Positions 1 through 8,286 of a stretch of 64,000 bases of DNA are shown piece after piece. Origin of the DNA: Palsa-147 sp036513895 (GTDB taxonomy: Bacteria; Acidobacteriota; Terriglobia; Acidiferrales; UBA7541); contig DATBYF010000070.1 of assembly GCA_036513895.1 (NCBI GenBank), positions 1-64,000 of the forward strand, in the 5' to 3' direction. How positions within the stretch are numbered: position 1 is the first letter of the stretch; every line of letters begins with the position of its first letter. Under the pieces are notes generated by a model. The model was not told the origin of the DNA. It made no database searches and saw only the letters and a list, made by a program, of their open reading frames with translations. A program made the position numbers and the translations under genes.

Positions 1-298
1 AATCAACAGCGGTGAAGCTGATCCCCATACCGAGATTGGATTCAGACAGAGCCACGACACCTCGTGCGGTGAATTTCCCATCTTGATGTTCCAAACTCAA
101 CTTGATCTCAGTCCCTATAGGAAGCGGATTCGGCATATCAACGTAACAACCCACCACACTCAGATCTGAAGTGCGTGCCTTGAATCGTGAATCGGTTTGA
201 ACCTCTACAAATTCAACATCCGTAACAATCTGAAATCGCGGCGCTCGCCGTTGCACCGATGTATTTGAAGTAGTGGAAATGTTCTCGGGAGTATCCAT
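1..298 (-). CDS. PilZ domain protein (3' end outside window)
   Basis: The frame reads from an ATG at 298 leftwards and is still open at base 1, so the C-terminus is missing. The visible 99 residues fit a PilZ domain, which binds cyclic di-GMP: an arginine pair (QRRAPRF, about residues 16-22), then a D-L-S-x-x-G-C-Y-V stretch near residue 47, a P-x-G-T turn, and a closing N-x-G-M-G-I-x-F strand. RRxxR plus D/N-x-S-x-x-G is the family's ligand signature; here the second part is SDLSVVG. It is a small stand-alone PilZ protein, a type that commonly tunes motility or polysaccharide export. A GAGGA ribosome site precedes the ATG. This gene is absent from simple long-ORF lists because it is cut by the window edge. 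Confidence 0.85.
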   Translation of the reverse strand, partial: MDTPENISTTSNTSVQRRAPRFQIVTDVEFVEVQTDSRFKARTSDLSVVGCYVDMPNPLPIGTEIKLSLEHQDGKFTARGVVALSESNLGMGISFTAVD

Positions 299-448
299 GG
301 GCGTCCTCAAGTCCAGTCTATCGTAAGGAATCTTCCTCATCAGAATCTATAGAGGTGCTGATGTCCGACTAATACCGCAACGATCGAACCTCTGAAGCGC
401 CACACCCATCCAAAGCGCGCATTGCCCGCCCTTCAAAGCTACGAGCAA

Positions 449-892
449 CTACGGCTGACGATACCCATCAATTATCCTCAACGTGGTCTTCATGTCCGAT
501 GCCGAAATTTCTCGACCGACGCCTGACGCATACCAACGCAGCGCTTTGGTCATCAATTCGTGCGGCCCGTCGGCGTTTCCTGCTGCATTCTCGAGCAAAG
601 CTAACCGCGTGTACGTGAAAGCTAGCTCCCTCTCCTGGCTCTTGTCCGGACTCAACTTCTCCATATTCTCCAGCAAGCTCGCGGAGGTATGCAACGCGGC
701 TTCGGCATCCGCAGAATCTGCATAGCAGTACTGGAAATACGAGAAATGGCTAAGAACTTCCGGTATTAGCAAGGGTCTCATCCCATAGTAGCTTTCGATA
801 TGGCCAGCATTCATTTCATAGCCGAAGAATCCCCCGGTGGATAATCCTGTGACCAACTTAATGAAATAAACTACCTTTGCCGCCGGCGTCAT
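449..892 (-). CDS. unknown membrane-anchored helical protein, paralogue of its upstream neighbour
   Basis: 147 residues, family not recognised. The start ATG overlaps the stop of the upstream gene (ATGA at 889-892), so the two are translationally coupled. The N-terminus has only a weakly hydrophobic segment (residues 6-25). The rest is alanine- and leucine-rich and looks helical, possibly TPR-like. The C-terminal part (M-T-K-A-L-R-W-Y..., then D-M-K-T-T-L-R-I-I-D) resembles the same region of the gene at 889-1422 (M-K-S-A-Q-S-L-F..., then D-T-L-K-S-L-A-R-R-L-V-D). Tandem duplication and divergence is the inference. Function unknown. Confidence 0.6.
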   Translation of the reverse strand: MTPAAKVVYFIKLVTGLSTGGFFGYEMNAGHIESYYGMRPLLIPEVLSHFSYFQYCYADSADAEAALHTSASLLENMEKLSPDKSQERELAFTYTRLALLENAAGNADGPHELMTKALRWYASGVGREISASDMKTTLRIIDGYRQP

Positions 893-1422
893 TTCCCCAC
901 GTCCCTCGCATGTCGTGGCACGTTTCGAATATCGACTAAGCGCCTCGCCAACGATTTGAGTGTATCGTCTGAAGAATCTTGCCAGCCCAAAGATTGGAAC
1001 AACGACTGCGCTGATTTCATGTACACCGCAGCCAGCTTTTTGTTGTTCTTTTGTTCCTCCATCATCGACGCCTCCACGTAAGAAAATCCCAGGTAGAGGT
1101 CAACAACGCGCTGACTCGCGCGCTCGTTCGATTGGCTTTTCAGGTGCTCATATCCTTTGACGACGGAAATCAGATTGCTCTGATCTTGGTTTTTGTCGTC
1201 ATTGATGGAGAGGGCAAACTGTAGGAGGCCAATCGCTTCCAAGTCCGACAGAGTTAAGTCGAAGCGGGGCCACTCGAGCCCACTCAAGATTTCTTGTTTC
1301 TTTCGTTGATGCTCGATCCAATAGCCCGCAAATTTGAACCCAACCTCGTAACCCAACCAAATGCCCGCGCCCATTATCACGAGCGCCAGACTGAACCACA
1401 CTCCAATTAGCTTCTTATTCAA
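889..1422 (-). CDS. unknown single-pass membrane protein with helical soluble domain
   Basis: About 177 residues from a proposed TTG at 1422. That start lies just after the stop of the metallopeptidase gene (1445), has GGA 8 bases upstream, and puts a clear membrane segment (GVWFSLALVIMGAGIWLGY) at the N-terminus. The frame is open further upstream to 1563, with an ATG at 1500, but those starts would run into the preceding gene. After the membrane segment comes a charged, probably helical domain of about 130 residues facing cytoplasm or periplasm. It is coupled to the downstream paralogue at 449-892. The family is not recognised. The three genes look like one transcript with the peptidase upstream. 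Confidence 0.6.
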   Translation of the reverse strand: MNKKLIGVWFSLALVIMGAGIWLGYEVGFKFAGYWIEHQRKKQEILSGLEWPRFDLTLSDLEAIGLLQFALSINDDKNQDQSNLISVVKGYEHLKSQSNERASQRVVDLYLGFSYVEASMMEEQKNNKKLAAVYMKSAQSLFQSLGWQDSSDDTLKSLARRLVDIRNVPRHARDVGK

Positions 1423-1444
1423 GCTCGCATTCCGATAAACGTTT

Positions 1445-3073
1445 CTATTGTCCGTAAGTCTGCTTGAGATAATCCACAGATCCGCGCTCAAGATCCTCAT
1501 AGTTCGTCTGCAGCGCGGCGCCCATCGCAGCTTCGAAGGACGATGCCGAATTGAAATTCGCAAAGAGGCGTGAAATTCCCCATGGACCCGATCTCGACAT
1601 CAAGAACTCCACGGCCGCAAGTCCCCACGCATAAGCGTATCCCGCCACCTGCGAAGGAAACGAATTCCACGGGCCGGAAAGCCGTTCGAGCGGAATATAC
1701 TGCTTTCGCTCGTACGCCAGGATCAGTCCCTTGGCATTTTCTCCGCTGCGTCTGCCTTCCATCCACTCCGCCAAACCTTCATTGAGCCAAGTCGGGCAGC
1801 GCCCCAACGACATTTGATATACAAAGCTGTGCGTCAACTCATGTTTCAGAACGCGCGAAAGTTCCGCCGTCACCGAATTCAGCCCTTCAACTGGCACGCG
1901 AATGCGACCGTCGTTAAGTCCTCCGGCCCAACTCGGCGCAAGAGTGATATCGCGAAACTCCTGCTTGGTGTAAAGGATCACGCCGATCGGCTCAGCCGGA
2001 GTGAAGTCCAGCGCCGTTTGCAGGCTGCGGAAATGCTCCTCGAGAGTGCCGAGGATTTCGCCCGCGAGCGCCGGCGTTGCGCCGCCTTGATATCGAAGCA
2101 CGAAATGACTTGTTTCGCCCTGACGCGAATCCGCCTCGGCTGCCTGATCGCGCTCCGCCCTCTCGAGCGACATCGCAACCTCCGGATTCGGCGAGATTCG
2201 TTGCGCGGTGCGCCACTCCTTAATTGCACCGTCCAGGCGATTCAGCCCGTAGTAGGCCTGTCCGGAAAGTTGCGCCACGGCTGCCGAGCCAGGAACCAGT
2301 TGCCCGGCTTTATCAAGATAACTGAGCGCCGTGGAAAATTCGCTGCGCACCAGATGAATGTACGCGAGCCGCATCAGAATGCCGAAAGAGAGTGACGTCT
2401 GCTTTGCCGCAAAGGGAAGGGCGGCGCGGTATTGCTCGACGGCTGAATCGCTGTCGCCGTGTTCAAGTTCGAAATTTCCAGCCGCACAATGTGCCATGGC
2501 CGCGCGGGCCATCGTTACAGAAGAGCCGCCCTGCGCGGCGCGTTCGTACTCGGAAATTTTCGGGCCGTCGAGTGTGCCGTCGCGCACAACGATTGCCTTG
2601 ACGCGTTCGTACTCACTCGTGGATTCCGCAGCGGGCCGTGCCAGCGGGAGATGAATCGGCGGCCCGGATGCTTTTCCGCCAACGGTAGTTTCTTTCGATT
2701 TGCCGGTCGGGTCAGCGGCAGAAGCGGAGCCGGGCTGATTGCCGGGTTGGTGCTCACTGCGGTCGAGGCCCGAGCACTCCACGTAGCCGAGACGCGCGCT
2801 TTGTCCCGGCAATTTGACGCTGCACCACGTGTGAACCGTTGACCTGATCTCCAGCCCCAGAACCAGCGAGTCTCCTTTTTTTAACGTCTGCACTACTTCG
2901 CTAGTTTGATCCGCTCTAGAGTGCACCTCGAGCGTATCTGCCTTTACCACCGAGTTTCCGTCAGGCCCCTGAGTAGGCGCCGGACTCTGCTCGAGACAAT
3001 TTATATTTGGCGGAAGGAAGAAAATTACTGCAAGGAAAGCGCTACAGACGGCCAAGTCCCATTTCTGCCGCAT
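1445..3073 (-). CDS. secreted SH3/TPR protein with gluzincin metallopeptidase domain
   Basis: 542 residues. An N-terminal signal peptide (LAVCSAFLAVIFFLPP) is followed by a bacterial SH3-type domain (about residues 40-105, with the W-C-S-V-K and G-Y-V-E-C strands). A low-complexity linker comes next, then TPR-like helices (about 185-310). The C-terminal peptidase domain holds the zinc motif H-E-L-T-H-S-F-V-Y and, about 20 residues on, W-L-N-E-G-L-A-E-W, which supplies the glutamate ligand typical of peptidase-MA-like gluzincins. The catalytic residues are all present, so an active periplasmic or surface peptidase is likely; the substrate is unknown. It faces a divergent gene across a 234-bp gap that should hold both promoters. 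Confidence 0.85.
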   Translation of the reverse strand: MRQKWDLAVCSAFLAVIFFLPPNINCLEQSPAPTQGPDGNSVVKADTLEVHSRADQTSEVVQTLKKGDSLVLGLEIRSTVHTWCSVKLPGQSARLGYVECSGLDRSEHQPGNQPGSASAADPTGKSKETTVGGKASGPPIHLPLARPAAESTSEYERVKAIVVRDGTLDGPKISEYERAAQGGSSVTMARAAMAHCAAGNFELEHGDSDSAVEQYRAALPFAAKQTSLSFGILMRLAYIHLVRSEFSTALSYLDKAGQLVPGSAAVAQLSGQAYYGLNRLDGAIKEWRTAQRISPNPEVAMSLERAERDQAAEADSRQGETSHFVLRYQGGATPALAGEILGTLEEHFRSLQTALDFTPAEPIGVILYTKQEFRDITLAPSWAGGLNDGRIRVPVEGLNSVTAELSRVLKHELTHSFVYQMSLGRCPTWLNEGLAEWMEGRRSGENAKGLILAYERKQYIPLERLSGPWNSFPSQVAGYAYAWGLAAVEFLMSRSGPWGISRLFANFNSASSFEAAMGAALQTNYEDLERGSVDYLKQTYGQ

Positions 3074-3307
3074 TGAGGAACTCCTATGGGGCGAATTGAT
3101 AACTTCGGGGACTTGAACCTTTTATCACCTTGGGAGATGTGTGTACAGCGAAACGAACTCAGATCATTGGGGCGATTTTCGGAATCACTCGACAGCCGTG
3201 GAAATTCGCGAATGAGATGTGATAATGCTCGCGCATATCCGCGTCACGCGCTCGATTGTTCGCGCGCGATGCGCGGTTAAAGCAAAAGTGCCGGAGGTCG
3301 TCAATTC

Positions 3308-4675
3308 ATGAAGTTCGACGCGATAATTCTCGGAAGCGGTCAGGCAGGTTTGCCGCTCGCGTATGCCCTCGCGGCCCGCGGCTCTGTGGCGATCGTGGAG
3401 AAGGGAAACCTTGGCGGCACGTGCATCAACACTGGCTGTACTCCGACGAAAACGATGGTTGCCCGCGCGCAAATCGCTCACTACGCCAGAAACGCTGAAC
3501 GTTGGGGCGTGTCAACCGCCGGCGCGCGCGTAAATCTCGATACGATCGTGGCGCAGAAAAATAAAGTCGTAGAGAACGCCAGGAACAGCCAGGCCAAACG
3601 GATCAGAGAAACTCCAAGTCTGCGTCTGTACAAAGGAGTCGCGCAATTCGCCGGACCTCATCAGGTAAAAGTCGGCGGCGAGTTGCTCGAAAGCGATCAG
3701 ATTTTCATCAATACGGGCGCGCGCCCCTCGATACCGGAAATTCCGGGCCTTGCGGATTCGAACTACCTGACGAACGAGACGATCATGGAACTGACGACCG
3801 TGCCCGAGCACCTCGTTGTTCTCGGCGGCGGCTATGTTGGACTCGAATTCGCGCAAATGTTCTCGCGTTTTGGCAGCCAGATCACCGTCATTCAAAATAC
3901 AGCGCAGATCGTCCCGCGAGAGGATCCCGAAGTCGCCGCCGAACTGCAAAAGTGCCTCGAGGTCGAGGGCATTAAATTCGTTCTGGATGCCCGAGTGACC
4001 AATATCGAGACAAAAGACACAACCGTTGAGATCACAATTGAACAGCAGGGCGCCAGCCGTGAGATTTGTAGCTCGCACCTCCTACTTGCCACCGGCCGTA
4101 AACCAAATACGGAAGATTTGCTGCCCGAAAGGGCTGGACTCGCAACCGACAAAAACGGGTTCATCAAGGTCAACGGCAAACTCGAGACGAACGTGCCAGG
4201 CATTTGGGCGCTCGGCGATGTGAAGGGTGGTCCTGCGTTCACGCACATTTCGTACAACGACTACCAGATTGTCTCTGCGAACCTCATCGAAGGGAAAAAT
4301 CTCTCGATCGAAAATCGAATCGTTTCCTATTGTGTTTTCACCGATCCCGAATTAGGCGCGGTCGGCCTGACGGAAAAAGAGGCTCGTGAAAACGGATACC
4401 GGCTGAAGATTGGCAGTGTACCGATGACCCGCGTATCGCGAGCCATCGAGCGAGACGAAACCGCCGGACTGATGAAGCTCATTGTAAACGCGGAGAACGA
4501 CAGGGTTTTGGGCGCGAGAATTCTCTCCTCAGAAGGCGGCGAAACGGTGCACGTTCTCTACACGCTAATGTTGGCGGACTTGCCCTACACGCTCATGAAA
4601 ACCGCCATATACATCCATCCCACAATGGCCGAAGGACTATTCTTTTTAATCGACGCCGTAAAACCGGCTCCGTAA
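3308..4675 (+). CDS. mercuric-reductase-like pyridine nucleotide-disulfide oxidoreductase
   Basis: 455 residues, class I flavoprotein disulfide reductase. The FAD-binding fold opens with G-S-G-Q-A-G-L-P, and the redox-active pair is in GGTCINTGCTPTK (C-x4-C). The NAD(P)H-binding loop is GGGYVGLEFAQMF, the second FAD motif is GIWALGDVKGG, and the C-terminal dimer interface ends with H-P-T-M-A-E, the catalytic His-Glu pair. There is no N-terminal HMA domain and no C-terminal vicinal cysteine pair, both used by true MerA to handle Hg(II). No mer genes adjoin. A mercury-specific role is therefore doubtful, and a general dihydrolipoamide- or glutathione-reductase-like enzyme is safer. GGAGG lies 9 bases before the ATG. 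Confidence 0.9.
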   Translation: MKFDAIILGSGQAGLPLAYALAARGSVAIVEKGNLGGTCINTGCTPTKTMVARAQIAHYARNAERWGVSTAGARVNLDTIVAQKNKVVENARNSQAKRIRETPSLRLYKGVAQFAGPHQVKVGGELLESDQIFINTGARPSIPEIPGLADSNYLTNETIMELTTVPEHLVVLGGGYVGLEFAQMFSRFGSQITVIQNTAQIVPREDPEVAAELQKCLEVEGIKFVLDARVTNIETKDTTVEITIEQQGASREICSSHLLLATGRKPNTEDLLPERAGLATDKNGFIKVNGKLETNVPGIWALGDVKGGPAFTHISYNDYQIVSANLIEGKNLSIENRIVSYCVFTDPELGAVGLTEKEARENGYRLKIGSVPMTRVSRAIERDETAGLMKLIVNAENDRVLGARILSSEGGETVHVLYTLMLADLPYTLMKTAIYIHPTMAEGLFFLIDAVKPAP

Positions 4676-4891
4676 GGAACACATGCTGTAACCCGCACCC
4701 GATGAGCGCGCTGGCCACTGAAACAACGCAAGCCGATTAATGCCAACTAATGAGGAGTTTGCACTGATGCCGGCTTCACCGCCGTTCGCCGGTAACTAGC
4801 CGCCATTCGCCGATTACCGCGAGACGGGATGCCACGCAGCGTCTAATCTCTGGCCATGAACAGCGACACATTTCAAGCCGGAGAGAAGACG

Positions 4892-5242
4892 ATGGCGGAG
4901 ACAAATCGGCGATATTCCTCACACGATGCGGTTTCGAGCTCGATGTTGGCGGTAGCCGCAGCGGGTCTTCTGATTTTCTTGGGAGTCATGTTTCAATTGG
5001 GTGAGTTGGGTTACAGTCACCTCAGCCCCGCAAATTTTTGGCTCGCCACCATGATCACCGAGAGCGTCTGGAATATTCTGGCGATGCATTGGGGCGGCCC
5101 AGCGCTGCAACAATTGCTGCGATTTTGGCCGCTCGTACTCGTCGCCCTCGGAATGGGCCTGTTGCTCATAACCAAGCGCGAGAACAACTTGAGCTCAATC
5201 AATGTCTCTGCCGAGCGGAGCGGCCAAGATCATGCCGGATGA
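4892..5242 (+). CDS. small two-helix membrane protein, LiaI/LiaF-like region
   Basis: 116 residues from the ATG at 4892, chosen because GGAGAGAAG lies just upstream; an earlier in-frame ATG at 4856 lacks this. Two hydrophobic helices are visible (AVAAAGLLIFLGVMFQLG and WPLVLVALGMGLLLITK), with a pattern like the membrane part of LiaI/LiaF-type envelope stress proteins, including the F-W-P-L motif. The last codons overlap the ATG of the next gene, which repeats the same two-helix theme. It likely acts with that neighbour and the two-component pair downstream in sensing membrane or cell-wall state. The role is inferred from context only. Confidence 0.75.
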   Translation: MAETNRRYSSHDAVSSSMLAVAAAGLLIFLGVMFQLGELGYSHLSPANFWLATMITESVWNILAMHWGGPALQQLLRFWPLVLVALGMGLLLITKRENNLSSINVSAERSGQDHAG

Positions 5243-6002
5243 CAAACAGCGACCGCCGGCCCGCATTGTTTATCCGCTCTTTTCTGGCATTGTTTTTCCA
5301 CTTTTCATCGTTGCCATAGGCGTGATTTTCTTGCTCGACCAGATCGGCATCGCTTCTGCCGATCGCATTTTCAGCCTCTTCTGGCCAGCGATCTTGCTTT
5401 ATTTTGGTTTGGCAGGCGTTCTCTTTCATACGGGTCCCGGAAGATTCTGGGGCTCCTTGATGACGCTCGCAGGCCTCCTCTTATTGTTGAGCAAATACGG
5501 CAATTTCCGCGTTGATTTCGCTATATTTTGGCCGCTTGCAATTATCCTTTGGGGACTTTGGTTAATGGGCCACGCGCTTTCAGGAAATCCTCAAACAAAA
5601 GCGTCAGTATGGCTGGGAAAGTGGGGCGAAGGTTTTAGTTCCACGATGGGCTCTGACACTTCTAACCCTGAAGTTGATCTTGTCACGGTATTCAGTGCGG
5701 TTCGACGCCGCATCATTTCGCAGAACTTCAAGGGCGGGAAACTCGTGGCGGTCTTTGGCGAATTCAAAGTGGATCTTACCGATGCGGACATTGAAGGCGA
5801 TTACGCTGAAATGGAAGCGACCGCAGTATTTGGCGCGGGCGAAGTCCGCGTGCCGGAAAAATGGATGGTTTCAGTCCGTGGCGCCGCCGTTTTCGGAGAG
5901 TACCAGGATCGCACGCATCAACAGCCGCCGCAGGGAGCGCCAACCAAGCGCCTGGTAATTAAGGGCGGCGCTGTCTTCGGAAGTGTAGTCATCAAGAACT
6001 GA
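5232..6002 (+). CDS. LiaF-like transmembrane protein with C-terminal beta domain
   Basis: 256 residues from the ATG at 5232, which overlaps the preceding stop (ATGCCGGATGA). Four hydrophobic segments fill residues 10-115, with repeated F-W-P-A/L motifs typical of the LiaI/LiaF membrane region. A soluble C-terminal domain follows, with repeated short strands such as T-V-F-S-A-V, V-A-V-F-G-E, T-A-V-F-G-A and G-A-V-F-G-E. That V-F-G repeat is the mark of the 'cell wall-active antibiotics response' (YvqF/LiaF) C-terminal fold. In Firmicutes LiaF inhibits the LiaS kinase. Here the kinase gene starts 6 bases downstream, so a similar accessory role is likely. Confidence 0.85.
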   Translation: MPDDKQRPPARIVYPLFSGIVFPLFIVAIGVIFLLDQIGIASADRIFSLFWPAILLYFGLAGVLFHTGPGRFWGSLMTLAGLLLLLSKYGNFRVDFAIFWPLAIILWGLWLMGHALSGNPQTKASVWLGKWGEGFSSTMGSDTSNPEVDLVTVFSAVRRRIISQNFKGGKLVAVFGEFKVDLTDADIEGDYAEMEATAVFGAGEVRVPEKWMVSVRGAAVFGEYQDRTHQQPPQGAPTKRLVIKGGAVFGSVVIKN

Positions 6003-6007
6003 CGCGT

Positions 6008-7078
6008 ATGCATCCTATCTTTAGCCGAAGCCGAAGGCTCGCGCTGTACTTTGCAGTTTGGATCCCATTGGTCGCGCTGCTCGCTTACCTCATGGCGGTG
6101 ACCGCGGGAATGACGGCGCGCGAATCTCTTCTAATGTCGTTCCCGCTTTGCCTTTTCTATGCGTGCGTGTGCCTTGCGGCGTGGTACTCATGCCGTGCGA
6201 CGCCATATGACCGCACTCCAGCCCCACGGTTCATATTGACGCACGTTGCGGGCGCGGTTATTGCGAGTGCCATCTGGATCGCCGCGGCAAAGTCGTTGGG
6301 GCGCGTATTTGCTTCGACAGGAATTTCTCCGGGTCTCGATAGCCGGATGCCCCGGGTGGTTCCCCTTCTGATGGGCATGGGAGTACTGCTCTATCTTTTA
6401 TCGGTGAATTTCTATTACGTGTTGATCGCCGTCCAAACCTCCCAGGAAGCGGAAACACGCTTGATGGAAGCGAGTGCGCTGGCCCGCGAGGCCGAGCTGA
6501 GAGCGTTGAAAGCACAAGTGAATCCCCACTTCCTCTTCAACAGCTTGAACTCCATCAGCGCGCTGGCAGGTTCCGATCCGCCAAAAGCCCGAGAGATGTG
6601 CATTCTCCTGGGCGATTTTCTGAGGCGCACGCTCGGACTGGGAGAGAAATCTTCAATTTCGCTGGACGAAGAGATGTCTCTGATCCGCGCATTCCTCGCC
6701 GTCGAGAAAATTCGCTTCGGCTCGCGCGTGAATCTTGAAGAGGACATAGATAAGGAAGCGCTCGGAGTCCAGGTGCCGCCGCTGCTCCTTCAGCCGCTTG
6801 TTGAAAATGCGGTCGCGCATGGAATCGCGAACCTTGTCGAAGGTGGCCTGATTCGGCTGGGCGCGCACTGCCGCGACGGCAGGCTTTCCATCGTCGTTGA
6901 AAATCCGTTCGACCCGGACGCGCCGCGCCGTCGGAGAAACGGAGTCGGCCTGGCGAACGTGCGCCAGCGCCTGGCTGCGCGCTATGGCGAACTCTCGCGC
7001 TTCGACGTCACTCAGCAGGGAGATTCATTTCGTGTGACGCTCGCGTTACCGGCGCAACGAGAGGAGGCCACCACGTGA
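6008..7078 (+). CDS. LytS/YehU-type sensor histidine kinase
   Basis: 356 residues. About four transmembrane helices in residues 10-140 are followed by a short coiled linker (QTSQEAETRLMEASALAREA). The His_kinase box comes next, with the phosphoacceptor in N-P-H-F-L-F-N-S-L-N. The ATPase domain shows the N-box E-N-A-V-A-H-G and the glycine motif G-V-G-L-A-N-V-R-Q-R-L. There is no separate input domain, so sensing probably occurs in the membrane part or through the LiaF-like neighbour. It overlaps the response regulator gene by 4 bases (GTGA), so the pair is coupled. The operon 4892-7845 reads as a membrane-stress sensing unit. Confidence 0.92.
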   Translation: MHPIFSRSRRLALYFAVWIPLVALLAYLMAVTAGMTARESLLMSFPLCLFYACVCLAAWYSCRATPYDRTPAPRFILTHVAGAVIASAIWIAAAKSLGRVFASTGISPGLDSRMPRVVPLLMGMGVLLYLLSVNFYYVLIAVQTSQEAETRLMEASALAREAELRALKAQVNPHFLFNSLNSISALAGSDPPKAREMCILLGDFLRRTLGLGEKSSISLDEEMSLIRAFLAVEKIRFGSRVNLEEDIDKEALGVQVPPLLLQPLVENAVAHGIANLVEGGLIRLGAHCRDGRLSIVVENPFDPDAPRRRRNGVGLANVRQRLAARYGELSRFDVTQQGDSFRVTLALPAQREEATT

Positions 7079-7845
7079 CAGCCGACGCCTCGAAAAAAAT
7101 CCGCGCGGTGATTGTGGATGATGAGGAGCTCGCGCGTCAGATCCTGCGCGAATATCTTGTGCCGCATTCGGAAGTTGAGATTGTCGCCGAGTGCGCCAAC
7201 GGTTTCGAAGCCGTGAAAGCAATCAGCGAACTGAAGCCTGACCTGCTGCTGCTCGATATCCAGATGCCTAAGCTCGATGGCTTCGAAGTTCTCGAGCTGA
7301 TTGGCAACGAACTCGCCGTAATTTTCGTCACGGCCTACGACAGCCATGCGATCCGCGCGTTCGAAGTGCACGCCGTCGATTATTTGCTCAAGCCCATCGG
7401 CGCCGATCGCTTCGAAGCCGCCCTCACGCGCGCGAAGGATCGTCTTAGCGGCAAAAAGCCTCAGGCCGCGCTTCCCGCATCGGAGCTAGCGGCCGCCGCG
7501 CGTCCCACTGCTCAATATCTCGATCGCATTCCGGTCCGCGATGGCACAAAAGTATTCATCATTCCGGTTTCGAAGCTTTATTATGTGGAGGCTCAGGATG
7601 ACTACGTCGCGCTCGCTTCCGAAGGAAAGAAGCATTTGAAGCAGCAAACGATCGCGAGCCTCGAAGCGGCCCTCGATCCGTCGCGTTTTCTGCGCATTCA
7701 TCGTTCTTACATCGTGAATTTAGAGCGCGTCACGCGGCTCGAGCCCTACGGCAAAGACAGCTACGTGGCAATCTTGGCCAACGGCGCGCAACTCCCGGTC
7801 AGCCGTGCCGGCTATTCCCGCCTCCGCGCCTTTCTGGATCGCTGA
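7075..7845 (+). CDS. LytTR-family response regulator
   Basis: 256 residues, GTG start overlapping the kinase stop. The receiver domain has the acidic pair V-D-D-E-E (about residues 14-18), the phosphoacceptor Asp in L-L-L-L-D-I-Q-M-P, the conserved Thr in F-V-T-A-Y and the Lys in Y-L-L-K-P. After an alanine-rich linker comes a LytTR DNA-binding domain (about 155-255) with the typical Y-V-E-A-Q-D-D-Y and R-I-H-R-S-Y-I-V-N-L motifs. All phosphorylation residues are intact. LytTR proteins bind paired direct repeats in promoters; no such site was identified here. Confidence 0.93.
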   Translation: MTADASKKIRAVIVDDEELARQILREYLVPHSEVEIVAECANGFEAVKAISELKPDLLLLDIQMPKLDGFEVLELIGNELAVIFVTAYDSHAIRAFEVHAVDYLLKPIGADRFEAALTRAKDRLSGKKPQAALPASELAAAARPTAQYLDRIPVRDGTKVFIIPVSKLYYVEAQDDYVALASEGKKHLKQQTIASLEAALDPSRFLRIHRSYIVNLERVTRLEPYGKDSYVAILANGAQLPVSRAGYSRLRAFLDR

Positions 7846-8005
7846 TTTCAGGAGTCTCAAATCGGAGCCGGCGAGGGGTCGATTTTGTTACGATTAGAAA
7901 TGAACATCGTCGTTTGTTTTCTATAACTTACGGCGATTTTTGATCGTTTTGGTGTATCGATTAGAAACGGGGTTAATCCCAGGCATCAGACGCAGGCGAC
8001 CGCCG

Positions 8006-8033
8006 TTGACTTCCACGCTGTTCGGAATATCAT
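8006..8033 (+). promoter_or_regulatory. sigma70-type promoter for the fluoride riboswitch operon
   Basis: TTGACT at 8006-8011, a 16-base spacer and TATCAT at 8028-8033. Transcription would begin close to 8040, just where the riboswitch aptamer starts, so position as well as sequence supports it. Confidence 0.6.
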
Positions 8034-8040
8034 TATCTTA

Positions 8041-8103
8041 GGCGATGGAGTTCGCCCTATAACCGCTGTCCCTCTTTCGCCGGGACAGATGATGACTCCT
8101 GAC
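8041..8103 (+). promoter_or_regulatory. fluoride riboswitch (crcB motif) aptamer
   Basis: The stretch begins with GGCGATGG, closes its first hairpin with TTCGCC, continues with a TATAACCGCT joining region and a GTCCC/GGGAC stem, and ends in the hallmark GATGACTCCT strand that forms the pseudoknot. These are the conserved blocks of the fluoride-sensing crcB motif in the right order and spacing. The aptamer precedes a crcB gene on the same strand with about 180 bases between. Binding of F- with Mg2+ should switch the downstream genes on. Confidence 0.93.
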
Positions 8104-8125
8104 AAGGAATCTTGTCGCGGAGTCA
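8093..8125 (+). promoter_or_regulatory. probable riboswitch expression-platform hairpin
   Basis: TGACTCC (8093-8099) can pair with GGAGTCA (8119-8125), and GACAAG (8101-8106) with CTTGTC (8111-8116), giving a long stem with a GAAT loop. The 5' arm is the same GACTCCT strand the aptamer needs for its pseudoknot, so the two folds exclude each other. No U-run follows, so it is not a textbook intrinsic terminator. The mechanism (Rho, pausing or another) is open. Confidence 0.55.
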
Positions 8126-8286
8126 TGTCCCCGGCAATAATTCCACAAAAATCAGAGCGCGAGGGAGCGAAGCGCATCCTCGCGAGAATTGTTGATCATC
8201 AGTGCGCGTGTTGATCAGCTTCCGGCGACGCAAGCGGAACGAACGAAATAATAAGCGCTTAGCTTCAAATAGGAGCCGCAGAAAAA

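Noticed and set aside
3512..4078. 188-codon minus-strand frame inside the flavoprotein gene.
   Set aside because: Antisense shadow of a gene with clear motifs on the plus strand.
3308..4675. Calling the flavoprotein a true mercuric reductase.
   Set aside because: No HMA domain, no C-terminal Cys pair, no mer genes nearby.
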